Below, in pieces: positions 1 to 11,514 of a DNA stretch of 64,000 nucleotides. How positions within the stretch are numbered: position 1 is the first letter of the stretch; each line of letters opens with the position of its first letter. Source of the stretch: Anaspis maculata (taxonomy: Eukaryota > Arthropoda > Insecta > Coleoptera > Scraptiidae); contig OX421961.1 of assembly GCA_949128115.1 (NCBI GenBank), forward strand, positions 103,834,363 to 103,898,362, read 5' to 3'. A model generated the notes under the pieces. It worked only from the letters and a program-made list of their open reading frames with translations, was not told the DNA's origin and ran no database searches. Both the position numbers and the translations under genes were made by a program.

Positions 1-2220
1 ACAGCCTCTCATCATTCAGCAACCTTATGGTCTCCTACTGAACGTGTGAAAAACTCACCCCTCGATAGCTGCTGGTATCCTACGTACAGTGTGAAATCAA
101 ATTTTTTTCAATAAATTTTATCTTGATCAAATCAATCCGGACAAAAACCAATTCCGGCTCTGTTAGAAGTCTATGATCTTTCATTCAAGATATGAAAATG
201 TCACATTCCTCAAACTGCCAAAACATGACATACAGGGTGGAACACCCTTTTTTCTCTAATTTTTTTCCTGAGTCACATTAATTCGGATGATAAACTTACC
301 CACTTCAAAGGAGAGCCTAGAGTATTTGGCAAAACATATCAAAAAATCTGTTGTGGGCGACACAAAACTTTCCCGGTGGTATCCAGAGACATCAGTAATG
401 ACTTTGATCGGAACGTCCCTTCGGATGGGAAGTTAGAATGGAGAGAAAGATTGAAAATATTTGCAGGAAATAGAAAATTTTGTCAGGAAAATTTGAATTT
501 TCAGAGCAAACTTCAATTTTTCTTCCAAATCATCTTATTGTGGAAATCGCCAATCAAGCTCCACTTTAAGCTCCATCATCTAAGTCCGGTCTCGATAACC
601 GAGGCCGGTTTTATATTCCCAGCAGGAAAATTTCCGGGAAATTGGAGAAAAATTGTTCGAAAATGTTCAACAACCAGTTATCTATTCCTTAATAACAAAT
701 GGTTGAAATCTGTTCGCGGAATGAAAAGTTGGAAAATTTGCAGTTTTTCCAGAGAGGAAAACTCGAAAACCGTGGGTCCGATTGTGACAATTTTTCCTTT
801 AAAAATTAATTCAATCTTTTCTCCAACTTTCATTTGCAGCATGTCTGTACCTAAAATGAATATTTCGTGTGGCTCACCCATCCGCATGTTGAAGTTTACG
901 CTGCAGTTTTTTCAAATTCACGATATGTGCAAATTTTTTATTGAAAAAATTAGCGTCGGAAAACCGAAAATGTGTCTATTTTAAAAATAGATCTACAAGA
1001 CGCCCAGTTCAATCTACTTCCGATATCAGTCAAAATTTCTCGAAAAAAGTCGATCCTCGAGCAGGAATGAATTTTTGAGTGAAGTGCTGCATCAAAAACG
1101 AGTCATCCTGGTGGAAATCCGGGCGAGTCGTTCTCTCGGGTGGCAACGGCTAGGAGAAATTTTGAAAATTCATAACGCCCGACGGGAAAATGGTGGAAAA
1201 TTGCAACTGCAGACTTAATTTGATTCTTATGTTTTGTTGCTTTCTGCCAAATTTGGTCCCAATTCATCGGATAGATTTTGGATAATTGAATGATAAAGTT
1301 TTAAACTTTGACATTTTTTATTTTTTGACAGATGACAGATAGGGCAATGTTTTTAACTATTCTGAATACAGTTTTCCATGAGCTTTCAAACGGCATTTTG
1401 AAAGTCAAGTTCTGTGAGATATAGCTTCTGTCATTTTTTGATAGTGACACTTCCGTCTGACAGATGACAGCCAAAAACTAATCAGCTCATTCAACAGCAA
1501 GACCCTGTCTGTATACCAAATTTCAAGTCGATCAGACTATTGGTTCGGCAGCTATCGTGTCAGAACGTTTTTCCTGCATCCTGCATCATCACATAACTTT
1601 CCCTTGGACGGGCCGGGAAAGTAATACATTTCTGCAATCACTGCAACTATACTGGCTACTGTAGCATCAAGCATTTTTGCGATTTTGGTTGTGCGAGAAG
1701 TTGCTAAGGACAATTTTTTTAGCAACTCCTTGCACAACAAAAGTTGACGCAACATATAATTCATCCTGTATATCAAGTCAAAGTTATATTAGAAAAGCAA
1801 ATTTTTCACATAGCTTGCGGAAAACTCTGAGCTTCCCAGTAAGGCAGATAAGATTATTATCCCAATTAATTTTATCCGGAAAAAAAATAAAACAAATAAA
1901 GTATGTTTCACCCTGTAGGTTGTGTTTAGGTAGTTTGAAGAATGTCACATTTTCATATCTTGAATGAGAGATTATAGGCTTGTAACAGAGCTGGAATTGG
2001 CTTTTGTCTGGATTGATTTGATGAAGATGAAAAACATTGAAAAAAAAATTGATTTCACCCTGTACGTAGGATACCAGCGACTATGGAGGGGTACATTTTT
2101 CAAATGTTCAATAGGAGACTATAAGGTCGTTAAATAAGGAGAGATGTGTTTTTCTCGAAGAATCTTTCATGGGAATAAAACATTTCAAAGAATAATTTTT
2201 CAATTTTCACCCTGTATACT
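1..2220. mobile_element. Large foldback element, left end cut by the window edge
   Basis: Bases 1-350 are repeated in inverted orientation at about 1795-2148. Matching blocks include the gtatcctacgtacag segment (77-92 against 2063-2077) and the tacagggtg segment (231-239 against about 1908-1917). The right arm runs on to a caccctgta-type end near 2218. The arms differ by scattered substitutions, so this is an old insertion. The 360-1795 core holds chance frames only. The longest, 202 codons at 376-984, begins at GTG, is rich in F, K and S, and matches no family I know. Long arms with a single-copy core fit a foldback or MITE-like DNA element. The left terminus and any target duplication lie outside the window. 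Confidence 0.7.
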
Positions 2221-2410
2221 AAGTATTACGCGTCACAGGGATGTATGCTTCTAACATGTTGAACAAGTGGGGATGAGCTAACCATATAGCAAAAAACCAT
2301 CTGAGAACTACTTTCTTCAAGCAAGAGATATTTTTTTTACTATTCCAAGTACACTAATAGGGGACCAGGCATGAAATTTGTTCAGAATTGCGTATAGAAA
2401 TGAGCATTTC

Positions 2411-2799
2411 CAGAGATAATTTCATGATTTCCAAATTAGGGATGGAGTTAAATTGGTAAAATAAGTGAATAAGTCGTTGCGGAATCAAACGCTGTGCGGG
2501 CTTATCCCTTGACAGAAATTTACCATTCATTTTTCGAAAGCTACAAGGATGTACTTTGGTTTGAGCCCGTTGGCATTTCTGAAAGTCCAAAAATAATCGA
2601 AAATTTCAAAATTTGAGACAAATATTTTTGGATTTTGGAAATGCCAATGGACGCAACCCAAAGTACATCGTTGTAGCTATCGAAAGAGACCTGAATGGTG
2701 AATTTCTGTCAAGGAATAAGCCCACAGCGTTTGATTCTGCAACGCCTTATTTTACCAATTCAACTCCATCCTTAACCCATAAATTATCTCCCAGATGAT
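2411..2799. mobile_element. Foldback MITE, TTAA-type family, copy 1
   Basis: Two arms of about 165 bp face each other around a short centre near 2605. The left arm reads gatggagttaaattggtaaa and the right arm ends ccaattcaactccatcc. The internal block aaagctacaaggatgtactt (2538-2557) has an inverted partner near 2667-2685. The same arms occur in the better-preserved copy at 19515-19828. The ends here are decayed (ttaggg and ccttaa), so the TTAA boundary is inferred from that copy. There is no coding capacity. Confidence 0.7.
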
Positions 2800-3056
2800 A
2801 CAAGCGTACTAGGATATATTTACTTGGGATATTCACTGGAAGCAATCAGCAACAGAGACGAATACTGACCAGTCGATTTTTCTTCAACTTTTGAACCACT
2901 GAAGCGCTATTACGTCACCATGAACCTAGCATGAACCGATTTGTGAACCAGGCCCATAACCAAAAACGGCTTGGTTGTGTTGATGTTTTTGATTTTTTTT
3001 TGTCACCATGTTTGTCATTGTTTTTTGTGTGAGTTTTTGAGTCACCAGAGCCGATC

Positions 3057-3240
3057 CAGTTCAGCTCTGAAATCAGGAGATTCGATTGGTTCTTGAAAAT
3101 CCCTGGCCAATCAGTTAGCGTTTTCGAGAACGTTAGCGTTTCATCTTAGAACAGAGCTAGTTCAGCTCGAAGATTGCTATCGCTGATTGGCCAGAGATTT
3201 TTGAGAACCAATCAAATCCCCTGATTTTAGGGTTGAACTG
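3057..3240. repeat. Short palindromic repeat (MITE-like)
   Basis: The left arm starts cagttcagctctgaaatcag and the right arm ends ctgattttagggttgaactg. Between them, gattggttcttgaaaatccc is mirrored by gatttttgagaaccaatc. The arms are about 60 bp with indels. No target duplication could be fixed. It lies 42 bp from the solo LTR. Confidence 0.6.
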
Positions 3241-3282
3241 AAAACGCTATTACATTGCCAGTTGTGAACCTTCCTTTTGTAT

Positions 3283-3676
3283 TGTTACGGTATTCGGGTT
3301 CGCCTATTTCGAAATTGAACGTGCTGATTTACTTGTAAACAAACTGCACTTTATTCACTACTACCGATACAACTAAATAACGCACAGAATTATTAATCGC
3401 TTAGAAATTCATAATGTCGCTGGGATGTTAACGCCACGATCGCTCGATTCCAACTCTCTCGATGCCAGGTCGAGTTCCTCTCTTATAGTGGCATCGAAGG
3501 TTCTGGATGCCTCCTGATGGTGTTGCCAGCACACGAGGATTTTCCTGGTATCTGCGTCGAGAATATACGCGTACCTTCTACGGCACCTCCGCCAGAAGTC
3601 TCGACGTGTCGTGACCTACCGCTGAAGTCTCTCGATGCTTCCCGAATGCAACTCTAGATGTTATAATACTATAACA
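3283..3676 (-). mobile_element. Solo LTR of an LTR retrotransposon
   Basis: A 394-bp unit bounded by tgttacgg and ctataaca, so it has the TG..CA ends and TGTTA/TAACA short inverted termini expected of an LTR. It is flanked by a perfect 4-bp direct repeat, gtat, at 3279-3282 and 3677-3680. Read on the minus strand it has LTR-like order: a TATA-like CACTATAAGAG near 3480-3490, then AATAAA near 3352. There is no second LTR or pol sequence beside it, so it is a solo LTR left by LTR-LTR recombination. The 4-bp duplication fits Ty3/gypsy, but without an internal region the superfamily is an inference. Confidence 0.72.
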
Positions 3677-3680
3677 GTAT

Positions 3681-5742
3681 TATAATCGTGCTAAGGACGA
3701 AGAAATACTTAGATCAACATCTTGATGTTTGTTGTGCTCTACTGCAGTTACGTTCACACCAGACTTAGCTGCAGTATTATGCTGAGAAAATGAAGCGATA
3801 AAGGGGATGTTTATGGGGTGCAGAAAAGAATCTTCAGAGTCAGAGCCATCACATCAGAACCGCCCAGCCACTCACGTTCTTTCAAAGTTTGAAAATTTCA
3901 ACCGTTCATATCGTCTATTAATGGGTCTTGCATGTTTGTTCACACAAACTTGGAAACCATATACCCATCAATTTGAAAAATCAGTCTTGAGCAGAATATC
4001 ACTTGAGATAATCAAAATAGATAATATTATAACGAAACTAGCTGGGGATCACAACGCGCGAGTAAGACATCTGCACAATTGGCGGAGGTGCTGTGCTTCG
4101 GAAACTTCCCAGAAAATATACGCGAAGTCGATAGAATTTTTTCAGGCTCTCGCGAAAGGGACTGCTAGTGAATGCTTGATATACCGAAATGGCAATGGAA
4201 TAAGCGACGGGTACATTGGAGTTCTTTCCGAAAGAAGCTGAAATATTCTCGAATTCTTGAATAGGCGATGCGAGTACATAAGAGTGGCACGGCTATGGCT
4301 AGGAAGCAGATCAGATCTGAATCCGCATTCAGCGACAGTAAGCTGATCACTGAAGTTAAATGGAGTGATATCCAATTAAGTTCGACGATTTATGTGATTT
4401 GTGAATAATTACACACTGAAACGTTTCCAACTGGATTTCATTTAAAAACTAACTAGAGTGGAACTCCTAGATTTTACAGTTGAAAATCTAGTTGAAAATT
4501 TCAAACTAGAAATCTAGTGGAGATTCAGGTAATCTAGTCACCCCGCGCGCTACTATACATTTTCTAGTTAAACCCCTAGGAATAAGGATGGGAAATAAAA
4601 CCGAATACATAGATTTACATAGTATTATATATCTGAATAATTTTACAGGCAATACAGAGTACTTAACTATGATAATTAAGATATTCCTGTCGATGTTCGG
4701 CTTTCCATTTGGCAGCAACTGGCAACAAGCTCGCAAATGTTCTGAAATGAAAATAGCTACTTTTCCAAACTATTCAATCAATAAAGTAACATGCAAAATT
4801 TTAAATCGACAGCTCTAGAAATGTCTAGGTGTTCAAAATCTACATCAATCTATATCAAAATTATTCAAGTGCCAATAATATGATAAGGATTTGTGTCACA
4901 TACCATTTTTTCGTCAAAATTCGGAAGTCGTGGGCAACGTGAATCTGCGATTTGGAACCTTCCTCCTTTGTTGCTCTTACCTGGATATGCACTCCTTAGA
5001 GTATCCAGTGCTGAACCAAAGCGCCTAAAAAATTAACTTATAAAAAGGTCCATCGAAGTTTTATCACTTACATACTTAAATGCAAAGGAATATCTGATCA
5101 GCTGCATTGCCTGTTGTCCGTTTGTTTGTTTGAAACATGGATATCACTCAAGTAACACGTACAGTAATAATTATTGGGAGCAGGAACACTGGTTTAATTG
5201 ACCTTTCCAATTTTAGGAGATAGAAAATACATGGATTTTCGAGGTCACCTTTGACGTTTTGACGTTTATGACGTTTGGACGTTTCGTTTCTGACTTTTGC
5301 GGGAATTTTGAATCGGATAGCTATACTGTTCCCATTATCATGTGGGGAAAGTCACTAGGGCCCATAGGGGAGTTTTTAATGGACGAAGTAATAGAGTTTT
5401 TTCGTAGTAAGATGCACGTGTCTGGTGCAGCGTGATCCCTGCTGGTGCTGGTGCTGGTGCAGCCACACTTCCATCAAGTTTGGGTCTTTCGGTGCATGGT
5501 TATGCTGGGTGTATTCGTCTTATTCTCGACTCGCATAGAGCGACACAACACCCTTGAACCATTTCTGTAAGTATCTTCTCAGTTTTCCACTACATATAAC
5601 ACACTTATTGGCAAGAACGAGGGTAAGAACAAGTGAAATAATGAAACCCATGCTGAAATCAAATAAATACACGACAGAGCGCTTGTCAGATTCGAAAAAT
5701 TTCCCATTGTCAGAAACGAAATGTCATATCTCAAGAAACATA
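3681..5742. other. No recognised gene; chance frames and short tandem motifs
   Basis: The longest frame is 3807-4241 on the plus strand (144 codons from ATG), which resembles no family I know. At about 4070 lies the motif cacaattggcggagg, shared with 20750 and, inverted, with 10278. Near 5250-5290 there are four loose repeats of tgacgttt, and at 5440-5462 a (gctggt) run. I see no splice-supported exon series. Confidence 0.4.
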
Positions 5743-5939
5743 GGGCGCTTTCCAATAACTGCGACAAGACGGATACACAATGTCAAAGTGCACTTGCCAG
5801 CTCAATTCTAAACTCAGCCTCGCCAATGTTTCGATCGTGTCGACATGTGGTGCTATTACTGCTATTGGAACGCTAGCTGTGTCAAATTGTGTCCAAATGT
5901 GTCGAATTGTGTCCTTATACGCCTTATTGGGAAGCGCCC
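5743..5939. mobile_element. Short MITE with 16-bp TIR
   Basis: The left end is gggcgctttccaataa and the right end is ttattgggaagcgccc, inverted with 15 of 16 positions matching. Length is 197 bp with no coding capacity. The flanks show no convincing target duplication, so the superfamily is left open. Confidence 0.6.
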
Positions 5940-6251
5940 AATGACCTCGATTAACCATATCTTATACGCATGACGTCACAGTAAAGAGAGACAACAGAAA
6001 ATTGGAGACCTCAATTAGATATTTTCACCAAACATTGATATTGCAACAAAGTTAGCCGACATACCAAAAACTTGGACAAAATGGAGTGTGAACTGTGTTA
6101 CGTAAACAATGAAATCGACTCATCTTCTATATGTTTCACTTTGTGCGCAGATGCAGCATCAACTGGAATCCCTTTAAAACTACTGTTATCCAGCCAAATC
6201 GATTAGAAAATCTAGTTTGCAAGCAAAAGTAAATGACCTGATCGTTTGAAT

Positions 6252-6492
6252 CAGGGCTGCGCCCTCGTTCTGCAAATTTAGGCTTCGTGTCCGAAAACCA
6301 CTTATGTAACAGCCAACTCGTATCGTGAACTACTAAAAATAGTGTACAACACTCGTGGCTGGTTACACAAGATTCTTTCCGACACTCAGCCTCTTACAGT
6401 ACAGAACTCGGGCTGCGCCCTTGTTCTGCAAATTTCGGCCTCGTGTCTGAAAACCACTTATGTAACAGCCAACTCGTATCGTAAACTACTAA
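6252..6492. repeat. Composite palindromic repeat with GGGCTGCGCCC cores
   Basis: A block of about 83 bp starting gggctgcgccctcgttctgc (6255) recurs in direct orientation from 6411. The stretch between them (about 6350-6405) matches the same block inverted, around ggttacacaagattctttcc. This looks like a palindromic MITE of which one arm was duplicated. It directly abuts element X copy A at 6490. Confidence 0.55.
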
Positions 6493-7146
6493 ATTTCGTG
6501 CTGCCATAACCAAAAATGACAATGTACGCTCGGTGTCCTGCACTGTAATATTCAGAAAAAGATCTAGAGCGGCAAAGTAAAAAATACACGTGAAAAATAA
6601 ATCAACCTCAAAATCATTCACAATTCAAGAGAGATCACGTTCCCAATGTTATAGCTTGAAATTTTCGGTTTAAATCAGTTGAAATTATAAATAATTATTT
6701 TGGAAATTGACATTCTAGGATCATTTTTCTAATAGCTGTTGATAAAATTGCAGAATGATTTTTGACGTTTTGTGGCGCGAAGGTTTAAAAGTGATTAATT
6801 TATGCCATTTTCTGTGTTTCGTTGTCACACAAGACACTAGAGCTCAGTGATTTCGGGATTTCTAGAGGATGGCCCTTCAAATTGGGGAGGGGGAGGGCGG
6901 TTTTAAGCAAGAAAATTCAAACATAGGACGCAATTTTTCAAATCGACATTTGACATACAAAAATCTGCATCTAGTGGGTATGTGCCTCGTGCCTTGGTGA
7001 TGGATGGCAGAAGTACCAACTTGAAATTTATTCCAATGATTGTTGCGATATGATCTTATTTATTTGTAATTTTATTAAAAGCAGCATGAAAAACGATGTA
7101 TGCTACTCGCGCTGAAAACGGCATGGCATAGCATAACTCTCTTACG
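6490..7146 (+). mobile_element. Element X, copy A, left part
   Basis: A non-coding repeat that begins ttcgtgctgccataacc and matches 49221-49860 and 49951-50595 almost base for base, with scattered substitutions. Shared blocks include tgacgttttgtggcgcgaag and atgcctcgtgccttggtgat. The copy breaks after cataactctcttac, just inside the 3' hairpin. The missing right end appears 1.67 kb away at 8821-8894. No frame is conserved among the copies. Confidence 0.7.
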
Positions 7147-8820
7147 TTTGTGGCTTATGCCTGAGTTGGAGTCTCCAGCGAATACAGGAACCATCTTGTT
7201 TTAGACTAGAGCTTAGAATTCACCTAAGCAAAGCTAACTTTTTTCGACTGTCCTATACAGCCCGATTCTCCCCTAATATCTAAATTTTGATTTTGCACTT
7301 CTCTTCCCCAAGCACTGATGACTCACACGAATCGATTCAGTCCTATTATATTATAAGGCTTTTATACAAGGACGTATCTGTCTCTAGAACGTTTTGTGGA
7401 GGAGGATTCTGTCCGGGGACATTATTATATCAATCTCTGGTAGGTACTCTACCTGCTAAGGAAAACTGAAATAAGAAATCACAAGCTTGATTAATCAAGA
7501 TTTAACTTGACGACCAGACGATTACCTGACAGAATATCTAATAATTCATTGATCCAAGTGCAAAAGTCAGATCTGTTTGAAACTGAGATAATGTTAAGGT
7601 GGCCGGAATATTGTTCAAATAACACAGTTTTCTGTCAGTTCCGGTAACCTTATTCTCTGTTCTCTGGAAGAAAATTACCATTCAGGTCTCTTTTAAAAGC
7701 TACACAAGAATGGTCTTCAACTTGACGAGCTCATTTTTTTTTATTCAAAAGAGACCTGGGTGGTAATTTTTTTTCAGGGAATAAGGCTACTGGAACTGAC
7801 AGAAAACGGTGCTATTTGACCAATATTCCGGCCATCTTAAGAACAGATCTAGTATTTTTCAGTTTAGTGCCAATATCCCCTACTATTTCCAGTAGAATGA
7901 TTTTTTGGAGCAAAAATAAAGTGAATGGAATATAGGTACCTACTTGAGCCTTGAAGTCTGAATTTTTGCGATAAAAATGGAAATTCCGAAGTTTCAGTTC
8001 TATATTTTTCGAGATGAAGCCGGATTTTCCGACCTTCAACAATCGGAGCTCTCAAGATGACCTCCCGAATTTTGAGCTTGATACGCATGTTTCGAGTTTG
8101 TGTGTAAACTCCGACATAAAATCCGACTTCCTAATCAAAAGTTTGAACTCTGGAGATGAAAAATTAGAGTCAGGATTGTTCCCAAAATAAAATAGGTAAT
8201 TTTGAGTTTGATACGAGAGAGCTTTTAGAGTTAAGTCTGAGTTGGAAGTCTTCATTTTGAAAAAAAGTCATATTTTTTTAGATGAATAATAACTGTGCGA
8301 CGTCTTCCTGAGCTGTATGCTTGTGCCCTGATTTTCAGTCCATTTGAATCCTCAGCCCCTAGTCTACCTCGAATAGGGCGGCGCGGCCTTGTAGTCTGCT
8401 AGCGAAAAACAGAAAATTGGTTCACATTCCGGTTCATATCGAAAATCAACATTTTGAAAGTTTATGATAGATTTTGGAGTTCCAGTGGGACAAAAGATTT
8501 TGGAGCTTCCAGTGGGCCAAAGAGACCTCCGCAGATACAAAAACCTCACAAGGCCGTAAGGTAGAAGAGAAAAACGAAAAAAAAAGTTGACACCCCTGTT
8601 GAGTTGACAATTTGACAGCCGTGTTTGAATGCTTGCCAATCGGAAATGTACGGGAAGCCATTGCTGAGCCCAGCGACTCAGCTAAAAAATCCATTTTCAT
8701 GTCACTCAAGACGACGAAGACGATTCCCAAAATTTGGATGTGTCCATCTGTAATCTCCCACGATAACTATCGTACCGTGCTGGGATTGACTTGAAATTTG
8801 ATACGCTGACATGGTTTGGA
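7147..8820. other. Sequence separating the two parts of element X copy A
   Basis: About 1.67 kb that is absent from the two other element X copies. It holds a TTAA-ended MITE (7594-7840) and otherwise only chance frames, such as 91 and 94 codons on the minus strand at 8364-8730. It could be an inserted element whose ends I cannot define, or element X could have been split by rearrangement. Confidence 0.4.
7594..7840. mobile_element. MITE with 20-bp TIR beginning TTAA
   Basis: The left end is ttaaggtggccggaatattg. The right end, read inverted, differs at one of 20 positions. Both ends begin with TTAA, the target used by piggyBac-type transposases. Internally, ctgtcagttccggtaacctt faces aaggctactggaactgacag. 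It carries an aaagctacacaagaatg block like the aaagctacaaggatg block of the MITEs at 2411 and 19515, suggesting a common superfamily. Confidence 0.72.
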
Positions 8821-8894
8821 CCGCGAGCCTCGCGAGCTGCATTCACGTCCGTTATGTTATGCCCGGTTTTCGGCACTAGTAACATAAAATACTA
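8821..8894 (+). mobile_element. Element X, copy A, displaced right end
   Basis: cgagctgcattcacgtccg, followed by a cccggttttcggcactag block and aacataaaatacta, matches the right ends of element X copies B (ends 49945) and C (ends 50682). The upstream half of the hairpin is missing here. Confidence 0.65.
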
Positions 8895-10509
8895 TTTCAC
8901 TACTACTTATAAGCATCAATTTGACAGACGCTGTCGATAGCACTGTTACGGTGTGATTTAGTGATTAAAAAAAATAGATTCAATAGTTTCGTCCGCTAGG
9001 CACTGAATAATTTTTGATTGTGAAATGAATGTCAAAAGGTGCACCAAAAACGACAGCACGAAGAAAGGAGAGAAAGAGAGAGAGAAATACCTATGCAGGT
9101 CGTATTTGTAATTAATAATTGTCAATACTAGAAGTTTCGGTTAATTTATTTACATCGTTTGAGGTGTAAGGCGAGTTTTTCAATCCGGCAATTAGATTTC
9201 AACTTCTCTCCCGAAGAGATGATACTTCAATCAAAATTATCACTCACGTCGCTGGATACACCGGAGAAGTATTATGTCGCCCACAACCGGATATTTCACC
9301 ATTGCGTCAGAAGTCGGAGTTCGGAGTGGAGTTCCATCAGATCGCTTGCTGAATAGAACCTACAAATAAATATGAGAGCACGAGACTGCACCGTCAATTT
9401 CATCTGCTGTTTTGAGAAGAATTCTAGTTTGAAATTTCATTTCAATTAGGGTTCTGAAGAGTTCTCAGTTCATCTTTGAAGTGAGTTCCAAAAAATTTGT
9501 GCAGAATCGTTCTTTATCTTTGAACAGGGGTAGAATTTTCGCGCAATAATACATAATTTTCTAGAAAAACCAAACTTGCATTCTTCATTCAACTGGTAGT
9601 TTAGGACAAATTTTTTTAAATCGCTCTCCTAACGATGCAAGAAGCATTTCATGTAACAGTTGGGCAACAAGACTTTTTAGGGTATTGGGACCTCGCTTTC
9701 GTGGATCACGAAAATCATTGTTGCCACCTCAAAATTTTGACCGTTGGGCCCCCATCAGGGTCACCAAGTAAATACATAATTCAATGTCTATTAAGAGAAG
9801 ACAAACTGCGAGCTAACAGTAGCTCAATTCTCCATATCCTCCATAACATAAGAGCACAACATTTCGAGTTCATTATTTATAGCTAATCGAATTTTATCTA
9901 TTTCAGCTCACCTACTGTATTTGGCGACAATCGGCCAACTAAATATAAACACTAATAATTTTTCAGTACTATATAACAACAAATACATTATGCTACATTT
10001 CACATCTCGAAGATATGTCTAATACACCTTTTCAAAGGAAAGAGATGAACAATCATCCAGTCCTTGAGGGTCTTCGGCATCAAATGGCTCTTCCCTAGGC
10101 TTGCCCGTTTTACACACAAGATGTGCAAACGATCATAAAATGACCATGATGTCACATTAGAAACAAAAGTTACTTGTATAGAAACATAAGTTACTTGTAG
10201 AAACAAAAGTTACCTGGAAAAATGAAAAGACTTCCAGGTGCTTCGCTATGAGCCCCGACAAACTGCCGAACGGCTCCTCCGCCAATTGTGCAGGTTGGTT
10301 GCTTATCCTCAAGTCGCAGTCTCCAGAGAATTTCTTAATAATCTCAAGACTCTTGGAATCTTGGGGTTATAGTAGGATGCGGGGAAAAATGCAGTGGTCG
10401 ATCTTATAATTCCAGACATTAACTCTTTCGCCATCTTGGCCGCCATACTGGTATCTCCAATAATTTGAACGATTTTCATGAAACTTGAAATCTACCCGTG
10501 TTGTATAGA
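8895..10509. other. No recognised gene
   Basis: Chance frames only; the longest is 83 codons at 9635-9886. A purine-rich (GA)n stretch lies at about 9060-9090. On the minus strand near 10278-10300 is the gcacaattggcggagg motif shared with 4070 and 20750. Next to the hAT at 10510 the flank is rich in gccgcc-like triplets, as is the DNA beyond 11523. Confidence 0.35.
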
Positions 10510-11514
10510 CAGGGCCGATTCTGGCTCGTCGGCCGCCCTTGTGCGAAAAATATTTGGCCGCCCGCCAGCTGTAGCCCCGCAGCAATTTTCTAGCGGGGGC
10601 GTCCGGGCTCTCTAGAAATTGCGCCGCAGGCGATTTTTTTCACTTTTGCGGGCCTAAAACCATCAAAGCCCCCCTCATTTTGAACAAAATTATGAACAAT
10701 TATAATCTATTTTGCGCTGAGGATCAAGGTGCGTCCATGGCCACCTCACTTCAGCATATCCCTCGGCATATCCTATAGATGAGTTTTTAGGCACTTAGAC
10801 CAATTCATAGGTGAGTATATATTGATTTTGTTGTAAAATGGAATCAGAAAAAGCTGTTCAAATAGATGGTTGTTTATTGATAAGAAGGCAATAGAACCCA
10901 GAAGAAGGTCATAATTATTGGTAAAATACCTATAATCTTGAAAACACTACAACTTGCAAAATTCTGAAAACAAAAATAACTTATGACAAACCTAATACAT
11001 ATTTGGTATACTTATAAAAGGTTATAAAAGGTTATAAGTACCAGGTATATGAGTAGTAGGTACTAGGTATACCTATAAAAAGGGTCGGTATTTCCAAGGG
11101 TATTTCCATTCCCTCAAAAAGTTTTGATTTTGAATAGGCTATTTGTCAAATAAACCCTGCGCAGAGCGTAGAGCGCAAAGTTCATCAGCCAAACAGACTG
11201 TTCGAAATGTTACCAAGAGATGAAAATTCTTGCTCTTCCTCAGATACTTATTTGAGAAAGAAGTCTAATATCTATAATAGTTGACGCAGGGCGGCCGCCT
11301 CGCCTCCATTCTTGACAGCCTGTTGTATTTTTTCGGCACTAAAAAATCACAATTTACGCAGGGCGGCCGCCTTCGGTCTCGAAAATCATAACATCAGTTC
11401 CTTTTTCGACACTCAACTTTTCGTAGAAAAAAATTGGGCGACTTTTCGCCGCCCTTGAATTTTGGCCGCCCTTGTGCAGGGGCACTCCCAGCACACCACT
11501 CAGAATCGGCCCTG
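10510..11514. mobile_element. Non-autonomous hAT element with perfect TIR and 8-bp TSD
   Basis: The ends are a perfect 14-bp inverted repeat, CAGGGCCGATTCTG (10510-10523 and 11501-11514). The flanks carry a perfect 8-bp duplication, tgtataga (10502-10509 and 11515-11522), diagnostic of the hAT superfamily. Length is 1005 bp with no transposase. Near both ends the motif GGCCGCC or GGCGGCC recurs (about 10531, 10553, 11291, 11363, 11464), the pattern expected of subterminal transposase-binding sites. It is clearly more GC-rich at its ends than its surroundings. An autonomous partner is not in this window: the intact hAT at 44818 has different ends. Confidence 0.9.

Noticed and set aside
376..984. 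202-codon frame as a gene
   Set aside because: GTG start, low-complexity F/K/S-rich composition, no known domain, and it lies in the core of a foldback.
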